Notes: generated by a model not told the origin, from the sequence alone. A stretch of 64,000 nt of DNA from Belnapia sp. F-4-1 (GCF_000802185.1 NZ_KN676113.1:1-64000), one strand, 5' to 3'; counted from the first letter of the stretch, positions 8,489-17,695 are shown. Translations and numbers: made by a program.

Positions 8489-9379
8489 TCAGGGACGGGA
8501 CGGCGCATTCGGCACCGCTTCCGTGACGGTAACATCGACGCTCATGCCGAGGCTGTCGGCGGGGAAGCCGGTCCAGCTGCCATGCAGCGGCACCGCCTGG
8601 CGGTGGTCACGGGCAACGGCGACGCGGATCAGGTCGCGGTTGCCGATGATGCCGTTGGTCGGATCGAGTTCCACCCAGCCGGCGCCGGGGACATAGACGC
8701 GCAGCCAGGCATGGGTGGCGCCGCCGCCGATCCGCCCGCCTTCGCGTGGCACGTAGAGGTAGCCGGTGACGAAGCGGGCGGCGAAGCCAAGGGCGCGCAC
8801 TGCCTCGATCATCAGCACGGCGAAGTCGCGGCAGGAGCCGCTGCCGAGGCGAAGCGTCGCCAGCGGCTCCTGCACGCCCTTCTCCTGGCGCGACACGTAG
8901 GTGAAGCGGGCGCGGATCGCATGGGTGATGCCGGCCAGCAGCTCCCGCGTTCCGGTCGGGCCGTCCTTGCGCAGGAATTGCCGTGCCCAGCGATCCAGCT
9001 CGCCGTCCGGATCCGGATATTGCCGCTCGATGGAGCGGGAAAGGTCAGGCATCTCCTCCACCGCATAGGAGAAGGGATAGGTCTCGGCTCCCTCGCCAGC
9101 CGGCAGCTCCAGCGCATTGCCCGGCGAATGCTCGAGCCGCACCCGGCTGTCGAAGCGGAGTTCGCGCGCACGGCTGGCGAAGCGCGCGACGGCGACGCTG
9201 TTGCCGAAGACATCGTGCAGCCAGCGCAGCTCCACCGGCTTCGGCGTGATGATCAGCACTTGGTCGAGCAGGCGCTGATCATGGCCCTCCAGCGGCCGCA
9301 GCATCATCCGGTGCTCGCCGAATGCGACCGGCTGGCGGTACCGGTAGGTGGTGACGTGCTGGACGGTCAGGACCGGCAT
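8489..9379 (-). CDS. Transglutaminase family protein with bacterial N-terminal domain
   Basis: This 296-residue protein has the bacterial transglutaminase N-terminal region, recognisable from TTYRYRQPVAFGEHRMMLRP, followed by the papain-like core. Catalytic residues are Cys183 in GSGSCRDFAVLMIEAVR, His223 in GGATHAWLRVYVPG and Asp239 in WVELDPTNG. In many proteobacteria such genes sit with alpha-E proteins and a permuted ATP-grasp protein in a putative peptide-synthesis system. Here those partners are absent, and the neighbours are another transglutaminase and an N-formylglutamate amidohydrolase-like gene. It is likely the first gene of the operon. Substrate is unknown. Confidence 0.91.
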   Translation of the reverse strand: MPVLTVQHVTTYRYRQPVAFGEHRMMLRPLEGHDQRLLDQVLIITPKPVELRWLHDVFGNSVAVARFASRARELRFDSRVRLEHSPGNALELPAGEGAETYPFSYAVEEMPDLSRSIERQYPDPDGELDRWARQFLRKDGPTGTRELLAGITHAIRARFTYVSRQEKGVQEPLATLRLGSGSCRDFAVLMIEAVRALGFAARFVTGYLYVPREGGRIGGGATHAWLRVYVPGAGWVELDPTNGIIGNRDLIRVAVARDHRQAVPLHGSWTGFPADSLGMSVDVTVTEAVPNAPSRP

Positions 9380-9644
9380 CCGGTCAGCCGAACCGGATCG
9401 GAAGGGGCTCGCACATGGTCGGAACTCCGATGCCGCCGGAGGACCGGTCGGTGCGCAGGATCGGCTTTTGGGGTTGATCCGGAGATAGAACCGCCACGCC
9501 TCGCCTGTCGAGGCCGTTCGGCGCGAAACCGTACGCCAGCATGGCTTTCGCCGATTCGTGATGGCTCGGTGCCATGCCGAGACGTCATGGCTCCGGCGCG
9601 GTTACCACCTGTACATATGGGCCCTGTTTGAGTAGAAGCGCGCC

Positions 9645-10100
9645 ATGCCCGCCTTTAAACCCGACAATTTCAATGACCGCCTGAGCAACGCCAACAAAGC
9701 CCGCCAGGCGCTGATGGACCGCTTCCGCAACCAGCCGAAGCCGGATGACCCCGCGGTTCAGGAGCGGCTGGCGCAGCAGAAGGCGATCGCCGAGGCCCGT
9801 GAGGCCCGCATCGCCGAGCGGAAGGCCGCCAAGGAGGCCGAACTCGCCCGCCTCGCCGCCGAGGAAGCCGCCCGTCGCGCCGAGCAGGAGCGCCTTGCCA
9901 CCGAGGCCCGCCAGCGTGAGATCGAGGAGGCCGCTCGCCGCGCCGAGGAGGCCCGTGCGCTCGCCCTCGAGAATGCCGACCGCGAGACGCGCGCCCAGAT
10001 CCTCGACAACGAGAAGCGCGAGCGCGCCCTGGCGCTGGCCGCCGAGCAGAAGGCGGCGCGCGACGCGCGCTACGCCGCCCGCAAGGCGCGCAAGAAGTAG
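9645..10100 (+). CDS. DUF6481 family protein
   Basis: The 151-residue product begins MPAFKPDNFNDRLSNANKAR, the conserved N-terminus of the DUF6481 family. The remainder (about residues 35-151) is one long charged helix rich in Ala, Glu and Arg with many EEAARRAEE-like repeats, so a coiled coil is expected. There is no signal peptide or membrane segment. Function is unknown. It stands alone, 3 bp before the stop of the convergent monooxygenase, behind a 265-bp gene-poor stretch. Confidence 0.8.
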   Translation: MPAFKPDNFNDRLSNANKARQALMDRFRNQPKPDDPAVQERLAQQKAIAEAREARIAERKAAKEAELARLAAEEAARRAEQERLATEARQREIEEAARRAEEARALALENADRETRAQILDNEKRERALALAAEQKAARDARYAARKARKK

Positions 10101-10103
10101 GCT

Positions 10104-11729
10104 TTACTCTGCCGCGGCCGCCGGCATCGCGCCGGTGGAGAGGCGGAAGCCCTCATAGCCCTTCGCCGCGATCTCGGCGCACTTCTCCCGATAGGTGCCG
10201 ACGCCGCCGATATAGGGCATGAAGACGCGCGGCTTGCCGGGCACATTAGCGCCCATGTACCAGGACGCCGCCTGCGGGTAGAGCGTGCGGTCGGCGACCT
10301 CGTTCACGTGGGCGACCCAGGCTTCCTGTGCCTCCGGCGTTGCTTCGATGGTGGCGAGGCCGCGCGCCCGCATATGGGCGAGGCAGTCGCTCAGCCAGTC
10401 GACATGCTGCTCGATCGAGACGATCATGTTGGACAGCACGGAGGGGCTGCCCGGCCCGGTGATCATGAACAGGTTGGGGAAGCCCGCCGCCATCAGCCCA
10501 AGATAGGTGCGCGGCCCCTCGGCCCATGCCTCGGCGAGGCCGAGATCGCCGCGGCCGCGGATGTTGATGCTGGTCAGCGCCCCGGTCATCGCATCGAACC
10601 CGGTGGCGAAGACCAGTGCGTCGAACTCGTGCTCGCCAGAGCAGGTGCGGACCCCGCGCGGGGTGATGGCTTCGATCAGCGCCTCCCTTACGTCCACCAG
10701 CGTGACGTTTGGGCGGTTGAAGGTCTCGAAATACTCGGTGTCGACGCAGATGCGCTTGGTGCCAATCGGATAGCCCTTCGGCGCCAGGATTTCCGCAACC
10801 TTCGGGTCCTTGACCATGCCGCGGATCTTGCGGCGGACGAATTCCGCCGCCGTGTCGTTCGCCTCCCGGTTGGTGATGAGGTCGCTGAAGGCGCCCATGA
10901 AGGCGGTGCCGCCGCGGGCCCACCGCGCCTCGTATTCCGCCTCGCGCTCCTCCGGCGTCACCTCGAGCGCCGACTTTTCGTTGAGGCCGTAGAGGATGCC
11001 GGTGCGCATCATACGCGCCTTGGCCCGGTGCGCAGCGTAGTCGGATTTCCACCAGGACTCGTAGTCGTCGTCCATCGGCGCGTTGCGCGAAGGGATGCTG
11101 AAATTGGGCGTCCGCTGGAAGACGGTGAGCTGCGCCGCCTGCCGGGCGATCACCGGGATAGCCTGGATGGCGGAGGAGCCGGTGCCGATGACGGCGACGC
11201 GCTGGCCGCTGAAATCCACCCCCTCATGCGGCCAGTGGCCGGTATGGTAGGTGGCGCCCTGGAAGCTCTCCAGCCCGGCGATCTCCGGCAGCCTGGCGGT
11301 GGAAAGGCAGCCCGTCGCCATGACGCAGTACTGCGCGACATAGCGGTCGCCTCCATCCGTCTCGACGGCCCAGAGTGCGCTCGCCTCGTCATAGGCGGCC
11401 CGCGTCACCCGCGTGCGGAAGCGCATGTCGCGCCTGAGGTCCAGCCGCTCCGCCACATGGGCGGCGTAGCGCAGGATCTCCGGCTGCGAGGCGAAGCGCT
11501 CCGACCAGCGCCATTCCTGCTGCAGCTCCGGCAGGAAGGAGAAGGAATACTGCATGCTCTCGACATCGCAGCGGGCGCCGGGATAGCGGTTCCAGTACCA
11601 GGTGCCGCCCACATCCTCGCCCTGCTCCAGCACCGCGGCCGCGATGCCGAGGCCGCGCAGCCGATGCAGCATGTACATGCCGGCGAAGCCGGCGCCGACG
11701 ATTACGGCATCGATCCTGGTCTCGGACAT
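10104..11729 (-). CDS. Flavin-binding Baeyer-Villiger-type monooxygenase
   Basis: The 541-residue protein is a class B flavoprotein monooxygenase of the cyclohexanone/phenylacetone type. It has an FAD Rossmann motif GAGFAG (residues 12-17), GGTWYWNRYPGARCDVES, the Baeyer-Villiger fingerprint FQGATYHTGHWP (156-167) and an NADPH-binding GTGSSA (182-187). Such enzymes insert oxygen next to a ketone using NADPH and O2. The ATG at 11729 follows GGAGAGGAAGC and gives MSETRIDAVIVGAG. It is divergent from a small binding protein at 11832. No alcohol dehydrogenase or esterase is beside it, so the ketone substrate cannot be guessed. Confidence 0.92.
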   Translation of the reverse strand: MSETRIDAVIVGAGFAGMYMLHRLRGLGIAAAVLEQGEDVGGTWYWNRYPGARCDVESMQYSFSFLPELQQEWRWSERFASQPEILRYAAHVAERLDLRRDMRFRTRVTRAAYDEASALWAVETDGGDRYVAQYCVMATGCLSTARLPEIAGLESFQGATYHTGHWPHEGVDFSGQRVAVIGTGSSAIQAIPVIARQAAQLTVFQRTPNFSIPSRNAPMDDDYESWWKSDYAAHRAKARMMRTGILYGLNEKSALEVTPEEREAEYEARWARGGTAFMGAFSDLITNREANDTAAEFVRRKIRGMVKDPKVAEILAPKGYPIGTKRICVDTEYFETFNRPNVTLVDVREALIEAITPRGVRTCSGEHEFDALVFATGFDAMTGALTSINIRGRGDLGLAEAWAEGPRTYLGLMAAGFPNLFMITGPGSPSVLSNMIVSIEQHVDWLSDCLAHMRARGLATIEATPEAQEAWVAHVNEVADRTLYPQAASWYMGANVPGKPRVFMPYIGGVGTYREKCAEIAAKGYEGFRLSTGAMPAAAAE

Positions 11730-11831
11730 GCTTCCTCTCCGGGCCTGTTTCGGCGCTCTGCTTGATCCCTGCCGCCAGCCCGCCACACTCTGCCTCCCGG
11801 AGTCAACGCCCACAGGCCGGAGAGGCTGACC

Positions 11832-12518
11832 ATGCTGGAACAACCCCGTGCGCCCGTCCGGCTTTTCTCCACCCTGGCCGTGATGGGGCTGCTGCAGGAG
11901 ATGCTGCCAGGGCTGGAAGCGGAGATCGGCCAGCCCATCGCTGCCGATTTCGCCCCGACCGCCGCCCTGCTCCGCCGCATCGAGGCGGGTGAGGCGGCTG
12001 ACCTCGCCATCCTGACGGCGGAGGCTGTGGAGGCGCTAATGACGGAGGGCCGCCTGCTCCCCGGCAGCCGGCGGGACCTCTGCATCTCGCTCATCGGCAT
12101 GGCGGTGCGGGCCGGGGCGCCGCGGCCCGACATCGCCACGCCGGAGGCCTGCAGGGCGACGCTGCTCAGCGCCCGGTCCATCGCCTATTCGCGTGCGGGG
12201 GCGAGCGGCATCTTCTTCGCCGGGCTGATCAAGCGGCTGGGCATCGCCGAGGCGGTGAATGCCAAGGCGACCGTCATCCCGCAGGGGCTGACGGCGGAGC
12301 TGGCGGCGCTTGGCGAGGCGGAGATCGCCATCCAGCAGGTGAGCGAGCTGATGGCAGTGCCGGACATCGAGATCGTCGGGCCGCTGCCGGAGGCGCTGAA
12401 CACGCGGGCGGTCTTCTCCGCCGCGCTGTTCACGGCCGAGGCGGGCGGGCTGCTGGACGCGATCGCCCGGGCGGCGACGCCGGAGCGATTGCGGGCCAAG
12501 GGGCTACTGGCGGCCTGA
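11832..12518 (+). CDS. Molybdate-binding-like (ModA/SBP type) protein without signal peptide
   Basis: The 228-residue protein has the type II binding-protein pattern: LFSTLAVMGLLQEMLPGLE at the N-terminus, DLAILTAEAVEALM, an SIAYSRAGASGIFFAGLI hinge and IAIQQVSELMAVP. These match the ModA-like extracellular solute-binding group (SBP_bac_11). No export signal is visible, which is odd for a transporter component; it may be a cytoplasmic ligand binder. No permease is adjacent. It ends 5 bp before the convergent IclR gene. Ligand is unknown. Confidence 0.75.
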   Translation: MLEQPRAPVRLFSTLAVMGLLQEMLPGLEAEIGQPIAADFAPTAALLRRIEAGEAADLAILTAEAVEALMTEGRLLPGSRRDLCISLIGMAVRAGAPRPDIATPEACRATLLSARSIAYSRAGASGIFFAGLIKRLGIAEAVNAKATVIPQGLTAELAALGEAEIAIQQVSELMAVPDIEIVGPLPEALNTRAVFSAALFTAEAGGLLDAIARAATPERLRAKGLLAA

Positions 12519-12522
12519 GCCC

Positions 12523-13317
12523 TTACAACTCCGCGGCCAAGATGCGGGCCGCCTCCGCCACCAGCGCGACGACAGGGCCGTCCGGCGCCACGTTGAGGCG
12601 CCCGACCCGGCCGAAGACCGTCAGCGCCAGCAACAGGCGATCGCCCCCGGACTCGAAGACCGGGGCGGAGACGGCGGCCAGCCCCCCATTCCCCTCGTTC
12701 TCCACCGTGGCGAAGCCCCGGGCGCGCACCGTGGCCACCAGCCAGTCCAGCTCCGCCATCGAGGCCGGGGCGCAGGGGCGGGCGATGGCGCGGTTCTGCG
12801 CCAGTTCCCGCTCGGCCAGCGGGCGGGTCAGGCCGGGCTCGCCGAAGGCGCAGAAGACGAGGCCGGAGGCCGAGTAGGTCATCGGGCAGACATGGCCGGG
12901 CGGGACGCTGGCGGCCAGCTCGTGCCGCGCCGCGACCAGGCGCACATGGGTCGGGCCATGGGTGCCCCAGACGGCGGCGGCGGCGGTCTCGCCGGTGCGG
13001 GCGGCGATGGCCTCCAGCGCCCGCTCCGCCCGCTTCAACGCGTCGGAGCGGCCGAGCGCGGCAAGGCCGGCGCGCAGCATGAGCGGCCCGAGCTCGTAGC
13101 GCGTAGTGGCCGCATCCTGCTCGGCGAGGCCGGCCCGGGCCAAGCTGACCAGGTAGCGATGCGCCTTGGCCGAGGGCATCCCGGCGGCGCGGGCCAGGTC
13201 GGCGAGGCGCATCGGCCCGCCGGCCTCGGCCAGGATGCGCAGCAGAAGCCCCGCGACCTCGACCGAGTTTACCCCGCCGCGCGAATCCTCCGACCCAACC
13301 TGCCCATCGAACGCCAC
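12523..13317 (-). CDS. IclR family transcriptional regulator
   Basis: The 264-residue protein has an N-terminal winged helix (about residues 18-80: VAGLLLRILAEAGGPMRLADLARAAGMPSAKAHRYLVSL) and a C-terminal IclR ligand-binding domain with the ENEGNGGLAAVSAPVF segment. IclR proteins bind aromatic or organic acids and control nearby catabolic operons. It is divergent from the FAD hydroxylase-hmgA operon and probably regulates it. The start is a GTG at 13317; no closer ATG keeps the helix-turn-helix intact. Repeated CGTAGC elements in the shared 95-bp spacer are candidate operators. Confidence 0.9.
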   Translation of the reverse strand: MAFDGQVGSEDSRGGVNSVEVAGLLLRILAEAGGPMRLADLARAAGMPSAKAHRYLVSLARAGLAEQDAATTRYELGPLMLRAGLAALGRSDALKRAERALEAIAARTGETAAAAVWGTHGPTHVRLVAARHELAASVPPGHVCPMTYSASGLVFCAFGEPGLTRPLAERELAQNRAIARPCAPASMAELDWLVATVRARGFATVENEGNGGLAAVSAPVFESGGDRLLLALTVFGRVGRLNVAPDGPVVALVAEAARILAAEL

Positions 13318-13340
13318 TTGACGATAACCCCCCTCGCTTA

Positions 13341-13376
13341 GCTACAATATCCGTAGCGTATTACACAATGCGTAGC
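13341..13376. promoter_or_regulatory. Candidate IclR operator/promoter region
   Basis: The spacer between the divergent IclR gene and the hydroxylase contains an AT-richer island. Hexamer CGTAGC occurs at 13352-13357 and 13371-13376 (19 bp apart, about two helix turns), and its inverse GCTAC at 13341-13345. The phasing suits a dimeric regulator. No binding data support it. Confidence 0.35.
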
Positions 13377-13412
13377 AAGATCGGCGACAAGCCGTATCGC
13401 GGAGGAGCGGGA

Positions 13413-15083
13413 ATGGACGGCAGCCTGGCCGAGCGGGTGGACTACCAAGCCCTCGTCCTGCCCTATGCGCGTTCGCCTGATCAGGATGCGCCGCGGCCGG
13501 TGCGCCACCCCGTCGTCATCGTCGGCGCCGGGCCGGTAGGCCTCGCCGCCGCCATCGACCTGGCGCAGCAGGGCATTCGGGTCGTGCTGCTCGATGAGGA
13601 TGACAGGCTTTCCACCGGCTCGCGGGCCATCTGCTTCGCCAAGCGCACGCTGGAAATCTTCGACCGGCTTGGCTGCGGCGGGCGCATGGTCGGCCAGGGC
13701 ATCACCTGGAACCGTGGCAAGGTCTTCTTCCGCGAGGAGCCGGTCTACAGCTTCGACCTGCTGCCGGAGGCGGGGCATCGACGCCCCGCCTTCATCAATC
13801 TGCAGCAGTACTACGTCGAAGGATTCCTGCTGGAGCGGGCGCGGGCGCTGCCGCTGATCGACCTGCGTTGGAAGAACCGCGTGACGGGGCTGCAGCCGCA
13901 AGGGGATGGCGTGCTGCTCGAGATCGAGACGCCCGAGGGCGGCTACCGGCTGCAGGCCGATTGGCTGGTTGCCGCCGATGGCACGCGCAGCCCGGTCCGC
14001 CGCGCCATGGGGTTGGAAAGCAAGGGCCAGACCTTCCGCGACCGCTTCCTCATCGCCGATGTGCGCATGGATGCCCCCTTCCCCGCCGAGCGCTGGTTCT
14101 GGTTCGACCCACCCTTCCACCCCAACCATTCGGTGCTGCTGCACCAGCAGCCGGATGGCGTCTGGCGTATCGACTTCCAGCTCGGCTGGGATGCCGACCC
14201 GGTGGCGGAGCGCCAGCCGGAACGGGTGATCCCCCGCGTGCGGGCGCTGCTCGGGCCGAAGGTGCGGTTCGATCTGGAATGGGTCAGCGTCTACACCTTC
14301 TCCTGCCTGCGAATGGAGCGCTTCCGCCACGGCCGCGTGCTCTTCGCCGGCGACAGCGCGCATGGCGTCTCGCCCTTCGGCGCGCGCGGGGCGAATGGCG
14401 GCGTGCAGGATGCGGAGAACCTCGCCTGGAAGCTGGCGCTGGTGGTGCAGGGCCAGGCGCCGGCGAGCCTGCTCGACAGCTACGATGCCGAGCGGGTGCA
14501 GGCGGCCGACGAGAACATCCTCAACTCCACCCGCAGCACGGATTTCATCACCCCGAAGAACGAGGCGAGCCGGGCCTTCCGCGATGCCGCGCTGGGCCTC
14601 GCGCGCGATTGCGCCTTCGCCCGGCGGCTGGTGAACAGCGGGCGGCTCTCCCTGCCCAGCACCTACCGGGACTCACCACTGAACACGCTCGATGCCGAAG
14701 CCTTCGACGGGCCGATGCAGCCCGGCGCCCCGGCTGCCGACGCGCCGGTGCGGGCGGGCGGCGAGGAAGGCTGGTTCCTTGCGCAGATCGAGCATGGCGG
14801 CTTCACGCTTCTCTGTTTCGGTGAGGCGGCGCCGGAAGATCTCCCCGGCATCGGCGGAAGCCCACTACGACCGTTGCTGGTCGTGCCGGCTGGCGCCGCG
14901 CCCGGCAAGGCGGCCGGGCTGCCGGTCATCGAGGATGCCGGCGGGCTGCTCGCCCTCCGTTACGATGCGCGGCCGGGTACCACCTACCTGCTGCGGCCGG
15001 ACCAGCACGTCGCCGCCCGCTGGCGCCGCTTCGACCCGGCGCTGGTGCACGCCGCGCTGGCCCGCGCCACCGGCCAGGGCTGA
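13413..15083 (+). CDS. FAD-dependent aromatic hydroxylase (PHBH/MhpA family)
   Basis: The 556-residue protein is a group A flavin monooxygenase (PF01494). It has VVIVGAGPVGLAAAIDL (FAD Rossmann motif at residues 36-45), VAADGTRSPVRRAMG (the DG motif) and GRVLFAGDSAHGVSPFGARG (GD motif near 314), then a thioredoxin-like C-terminal region. The family hydroxylates phenolic rings with NAD(P)H. Because hmgA and fumarylacetoacetase follow, it may make homogentisate or another ring-cleavage precursor such as from 3-hydroxyphenylacetate (inference). The ATG at 13413 is preceded by GGAGGAG; an upstream in-frame ATG at 13368 is less likely. It leads a five-gene operon. Confidence 0.9.
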   Translation: MDGSLAERVDYQALVLPYARSPDQDAPRPVRHPVVIVGAGPVGLAAAIDLAQQGIRVVLLDEDDRLSTGSRAICFAKRTLEIFDRLGCGGRMVGQGITWNRGKVFFREEPVYSFDLLPEAGHRRPAFINLQQYYVEGFLLERARALPLIDLRWKNRVTGLQPQGDGVLLEIETPEGGYRLQADWLVAADGTRSPVRRAMGLESKGQTFRDRFLIADVRMDAPFPAERWFWFDPPFHPNHSVLLHQQPDGVWRIDFQLGWDADPVAERQPERVIPRVRALLGPKVRFDLEWVSVYTFSCLRMERFRHGRVLFAGDSAHGVSPFGARGANGGVQDAENLAWKLALVVQGQAPASLLDSYDAERVQAADENILNSTRSTDFITPKNEASRAFRDAALGLARDCAFARRLVNSGRLSLPSTYRDSPLNTLDAEAFDGPMQPGAPAADAPVRAGGEEGWFLAQIEHGGFTLLCFGEAAPEDLPGIGGSPLRPLLVVPAGAAPGKAAGLPVIEDAGGLLALRYDARPGTTYLLRPDQHVAARWRRFDPALVHAALARATGQG

Positions 15084-15092
15084 AAGGGCGCC

Positions 15093-15320
15093 ATGCTGAA
15101 CACCGAGCTCAACATCGCCGCGCCGGACGACTTCTATGAGGCGCTGGTCGCGCTGCACCGCGACCTGACGCCGGAGCAAAGCAGCCTCGTCAATGCCAGG
15201 CTGATCCTGCTCCTGGCGAACCATGTCGGCGATGCCACCGTTCTGCGCCAGGCTATGGCCAAGGCCCGCGAGGGCATCGGCCCCGCCGGGCAGGATGCCA
15301 CCCTGCGCACCACCGCCTGA
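15093..15320 (+). CDS. DUF2783 domain protein
   Basis: This 75-residue protein matches the short DUF2783 family: DDFYEALVALHRDLTPEQS, then NARLILLLANHVGD and LRQAMAKAREGI. It is all-helical by pattern, without a signal peptide. In alphaproteobacteria these genes recur between the FAD hydroxylase and the metallo-beta-lactamase-fold gene of homogentisate clusters, as here (9-nt gap upstream, 24 nt downstream). A small accessory subunit of the hydroxylase is possible, but the function is not known. Confidence 0.85.
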   Translation: MLNTELNIAAPDDFYEALVALHRDLTPEQSSLVNARLILLLANHVGDATVLRQAMAKAREGIGPAGQDATLRTTA

Positions 15321-15344
15321 GCCCCACCGAGAGGACGAGTCCCC

Positions 15345-16325
15345 ATGTCAGGCTTCGCCAGCACCACGGACCTTGCCGACAAGAATGTTTCTTTCGAGGA
15401 ACTCGGCCCCGGCCTTTATGGCTGGACGGCGGAGGGCGACCCCAATTCGGGCGTGGTCATCGGCGATGATGGCGTGCTCGTCGTCGATGCCCAGGCGACG
15501 CCCGCAATGGCGCGCGACGTCATCGCCCGCATCCGGCAGGTGACCGACAAGCCCGTCCGCCATGTGGTGCTGAGCCACTACCACGCCGTCCGCGTGCTCG
15601 GCGCCTCGGGCTATGAAGGGGCGGAGATCATCGCCTCCGACGCCACGCGGGACCTGATCGTCGAGCGCGGACAGCAGGACATGGACAGCGAAATCGGCCG
15701 CTTCCCGCGCCTGTTCCGCGGCAAGGAAAGCATCCCCGGCCTCACCTGGCCGCATGTCGTCTTCCACAAGCGGATGACGCTGTGGATGGGCCGGCGCGAG
15801 GTGCAGATCATCCACATTGGCCGCAGCCATACGGCGGGCGATACGGTGGTTTGGCTGCCGAAGGAGCGGGTGCTCTTCGCCGGCGACACCGTGGAATTCG
15901 GCGCGACGCCCTATTGCGGCGATGCGCATTTCACCGACTGGCCGGCGACGCTGGCCGCCGTGCGAGCGCTTGGCGCCGAGAAGCTGGTGCCCGGCCGCGG
16001 CCGCAGCTTGATGAACCGCGCCGAGGTCGAGGAGGGCATCGCCGGCACCATCGCCTTCACCTCGGACCTCTTCAGCATCGCCAAGGCGGGCGTCGCCAAG
16101 GGCGCCACGTTGAAGCAGGTCTATGACGAGGCCATGGCGGCGATGCGACCCAAATATGGGCAATGGGTGATCTTCGAGCATTGCATGCCCTTCGATGTGA
16201 GCCGCGCCTATGACGAGGCGCAGGGCATCGACCACCCGCGCATCTGGACCGCCGAGCGCGACATCGAGATGTGGCAGGCGCTGGAGCAGGGCAGCACCAT
16301 GAAATCCGCCGAAGCGCAGTCCTGA
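15345..16325 (+). CDS. Metallo-beta-lactamase-fold hydrolase with altered metal motif
   Basis: The 326-residue protein has the MBL fold, but its first motif reads SHYHAVRVLG (His78-Tyr-His80-Ala-Val-Arg). The usual HxHxDH has Asp82 and His83; here they are Val and Arg, so the second zinc site should be missing. Later ligands remain: His162 in GRSHTAGD and Asp181 in FAGDTVEFG; EHCMPFD near the end may give a final His. A PYCGDAHFTDWP segment adds Cys191 and His195. It sits inside the homogentisate operon. It may open or hydrolyse a pathway intermediate; the substrate is unknown. Confidence 0.87.
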   Translation: MSGFASTTDLADKNVSFEELGPGLYGWTAEGDPNSGVVIGDDGVLVVDAQATPAMARDVIARIRQVTDKPVRHVVLSHYHAVRVLGASGYEGAEIIASDATRDLIVERGQQDMDSEIGRFPRLFRGKESIPGLTWPHVVFHKRMTLWMGRREVQIIHIGRSHTAGDTVVWLPKERVLFAGDTVEFGATPYCGDAHFTDWPATLAAVRALGAEKLVPGRGRSLMNRAEVEEGIAGTIAFTSDLFSIAKAGVAKGATLKQVYDEAMAAMRPKYGQWVIFEHCMPFDVSRAYDEAQGIDHPRIWTAERDIEMWQALEQGSTMKSAEAQS

Positions 16326-16340
16326 GGGAGAGCGGTAGAG

Positions 16341-17690
16341 ATGAACCTCGTCCAGCCCTTCACCGCCGCCGGCGCGGGCACGGCGGAGCCGGCCTATCTC
16401 TCTGGCTTCGGCAACCAATTCGAAACGGAGGCGCTGCCGGGCGCCCTGCCGGTTGGCCGCAACTCGCCGCAGCGCTGCCCCTACGGGCTCTATGCCGAAC
16501 AGCTCAGCGGCTCGCCCTTCACCGCGCCGCGGGCGGCGAATGAGCGGAGCTGGCTCTACCGCATCCGTCCGACGGTCGCGAATTGGGGGCAGTTCCGCCG
16601 CATCGATCCTGGCCAGTGGCGCACCGCGCCCTGTGCGGAGGTGGAGGTGCCGCCGGCGCCGATGCGCTGGAGCCCGGTGCCGATCCCGGAGCGGGGCCTG
16701 TCGCTCATCGAGGGGATGCACACCGTCACCACGGCGGGCGATGCCGGCAGCCAAGCCGGGATGGCGGCGCATCTCTACTTCGCCACCCGCTCCATGGAGG
16801 ACGAGTATTTCTACAACGCCGATGCCGAGATGTTGCTGGTGCCCCAGCAGGGCGCGCTGCGGCTGGCGACCGAGTTCGGCCTGATCGACATCGCGCCGGG
16901 CGAGATCGCGGTGATTCCGCGCGGCGTCAAATTCCGCGCGGAGCTCCGCGGCGGCCCCGCGCGCGGCTATGTCTGCGAGAATTACGGCGGCGCCCTCGCC
17001 CTGCCGGAGCGCGGGCCGATCGGCGCCAATTGCCTCGCCAATCCGCGCGACTTCCTCACCCCCGTCGCCGCCTATGAAGACCGCGAGGTGCCGAGCCGGC
17101 TGACGGTGAAGTGGGGCGGCACCCTCTGGGCGGCGGAGATCCCCGCCTCGCCGCTCGACGTGGTGGCCTGGCACGGCAACTACGCGCCCTACAAGTATGA
17201 CCTCCGCCGCTACTCGCCGGTCGGGCCGGTGCTCTTCGACCATGCCGACCCGTCGATCTTCACCGTCCTCACCTCGCCGAGCGACACGCCCGGCACGGCA
17301 AACATCGACTTCGTCATCTTCCCCGAGCGCTGGATGGTGGCGGAGAACACCTTCCGCCCGCCCTGGTACCACATGAACGTCATGTCGGAGTTCATGGGGC
17401 TGATCTACGGCGTTTATGACGCCAAGACGGGCGGCGGCTTCGCCCCGGGCGGCTTCTCGCTGCACAACACCATGCTGCCGCACGGGCCGGACATGTCCGC
17501 CTTCGAGGGGGCGAGCAAGGCGGAGCTGAAGCCGCACAAGCTGGAAGGCACGTTGGCCTTCATGTTCGAGACGCGCTTCATGCAGCGCGTCACCGCCTAT
17601 GCCGCCGGCCTGCCGGAGTTGCAGCGCGATTACGGCGAGTACGGCCAGGCGCTGCAGCGCCATTTCGACCCCAACCGGCGCGAGTGGTGA
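16341..17690 (+). CDS. hmgA: Homogentisate 1,2-dioxygenase
   Basis: HmgA cleaves homogentisate to 4-maleylacetoacetate with O2 and Fe(II), the central step of tyrosine and phenylacetate-derived homogentisate breakdown. The 449-residue length is typical. Diagnostic segments are [19 protein letters not shown] near the N-terminus, [23 protein letters not shown], and the metal region [14 protein letters not shown] (His and Glu ligands) with [10 protein letters not shown] (second His). It starts 15 nt after the MBL gene, behind a GAGGGAGAGCGG stretch. It continues to fumarylacetoacetase with almost no gap. No maleylacetoacetate isomerase gene is seen in the window. Confidence 0.98.
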   Translation: MNLVQPFTAAGAGTAEPAYLSGFGNQFETEALPGALPVGRNSPQRCPYGLYAEQLSGSPFTAPRAANERSWLYRIRPTVANWGQFRRIDPGQWRTAPCAEVEVPPAPMRWSPVPIPERGLSLIEGMHTVTTAGDAGSQAGMAAHLYFATRSMEDEYFYNADAEMLLVPQQGALRLATEFGLIDIAPGEIAVIPRGVKFRAELRGGPARGYVCENYGGALALPERGPIGANCLANPRDFLTPVAAYEDREVPSRLTVKWGGTLWAAEIPASPLDVVAWHGNYAPYKYDLRRYSPVGPVLFDHADPSIFTVLTSPSDTPGTANIDFVIFPERWMVAENTFRPPWYHMNVMSEFMGLIYGVYDAKTGGGFAPGGFSLHNTMLPHGPDMSAFEGASKAELKPHKLEGTLAFMFETRFMQRVTAYAAGLPELQRDYGEYGQALQRHFDPNRREW

Positions 17691-17695
17691 GCCGC

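Noticed and set aside
9384-9575. 63-codon frame on the complement just upstream of the transglutaminase operon
   Set aside because: No recognisable domain, uneven codon use and no clear ribosome site; the 9380-9644 gap otherwise holds nothing I can name.
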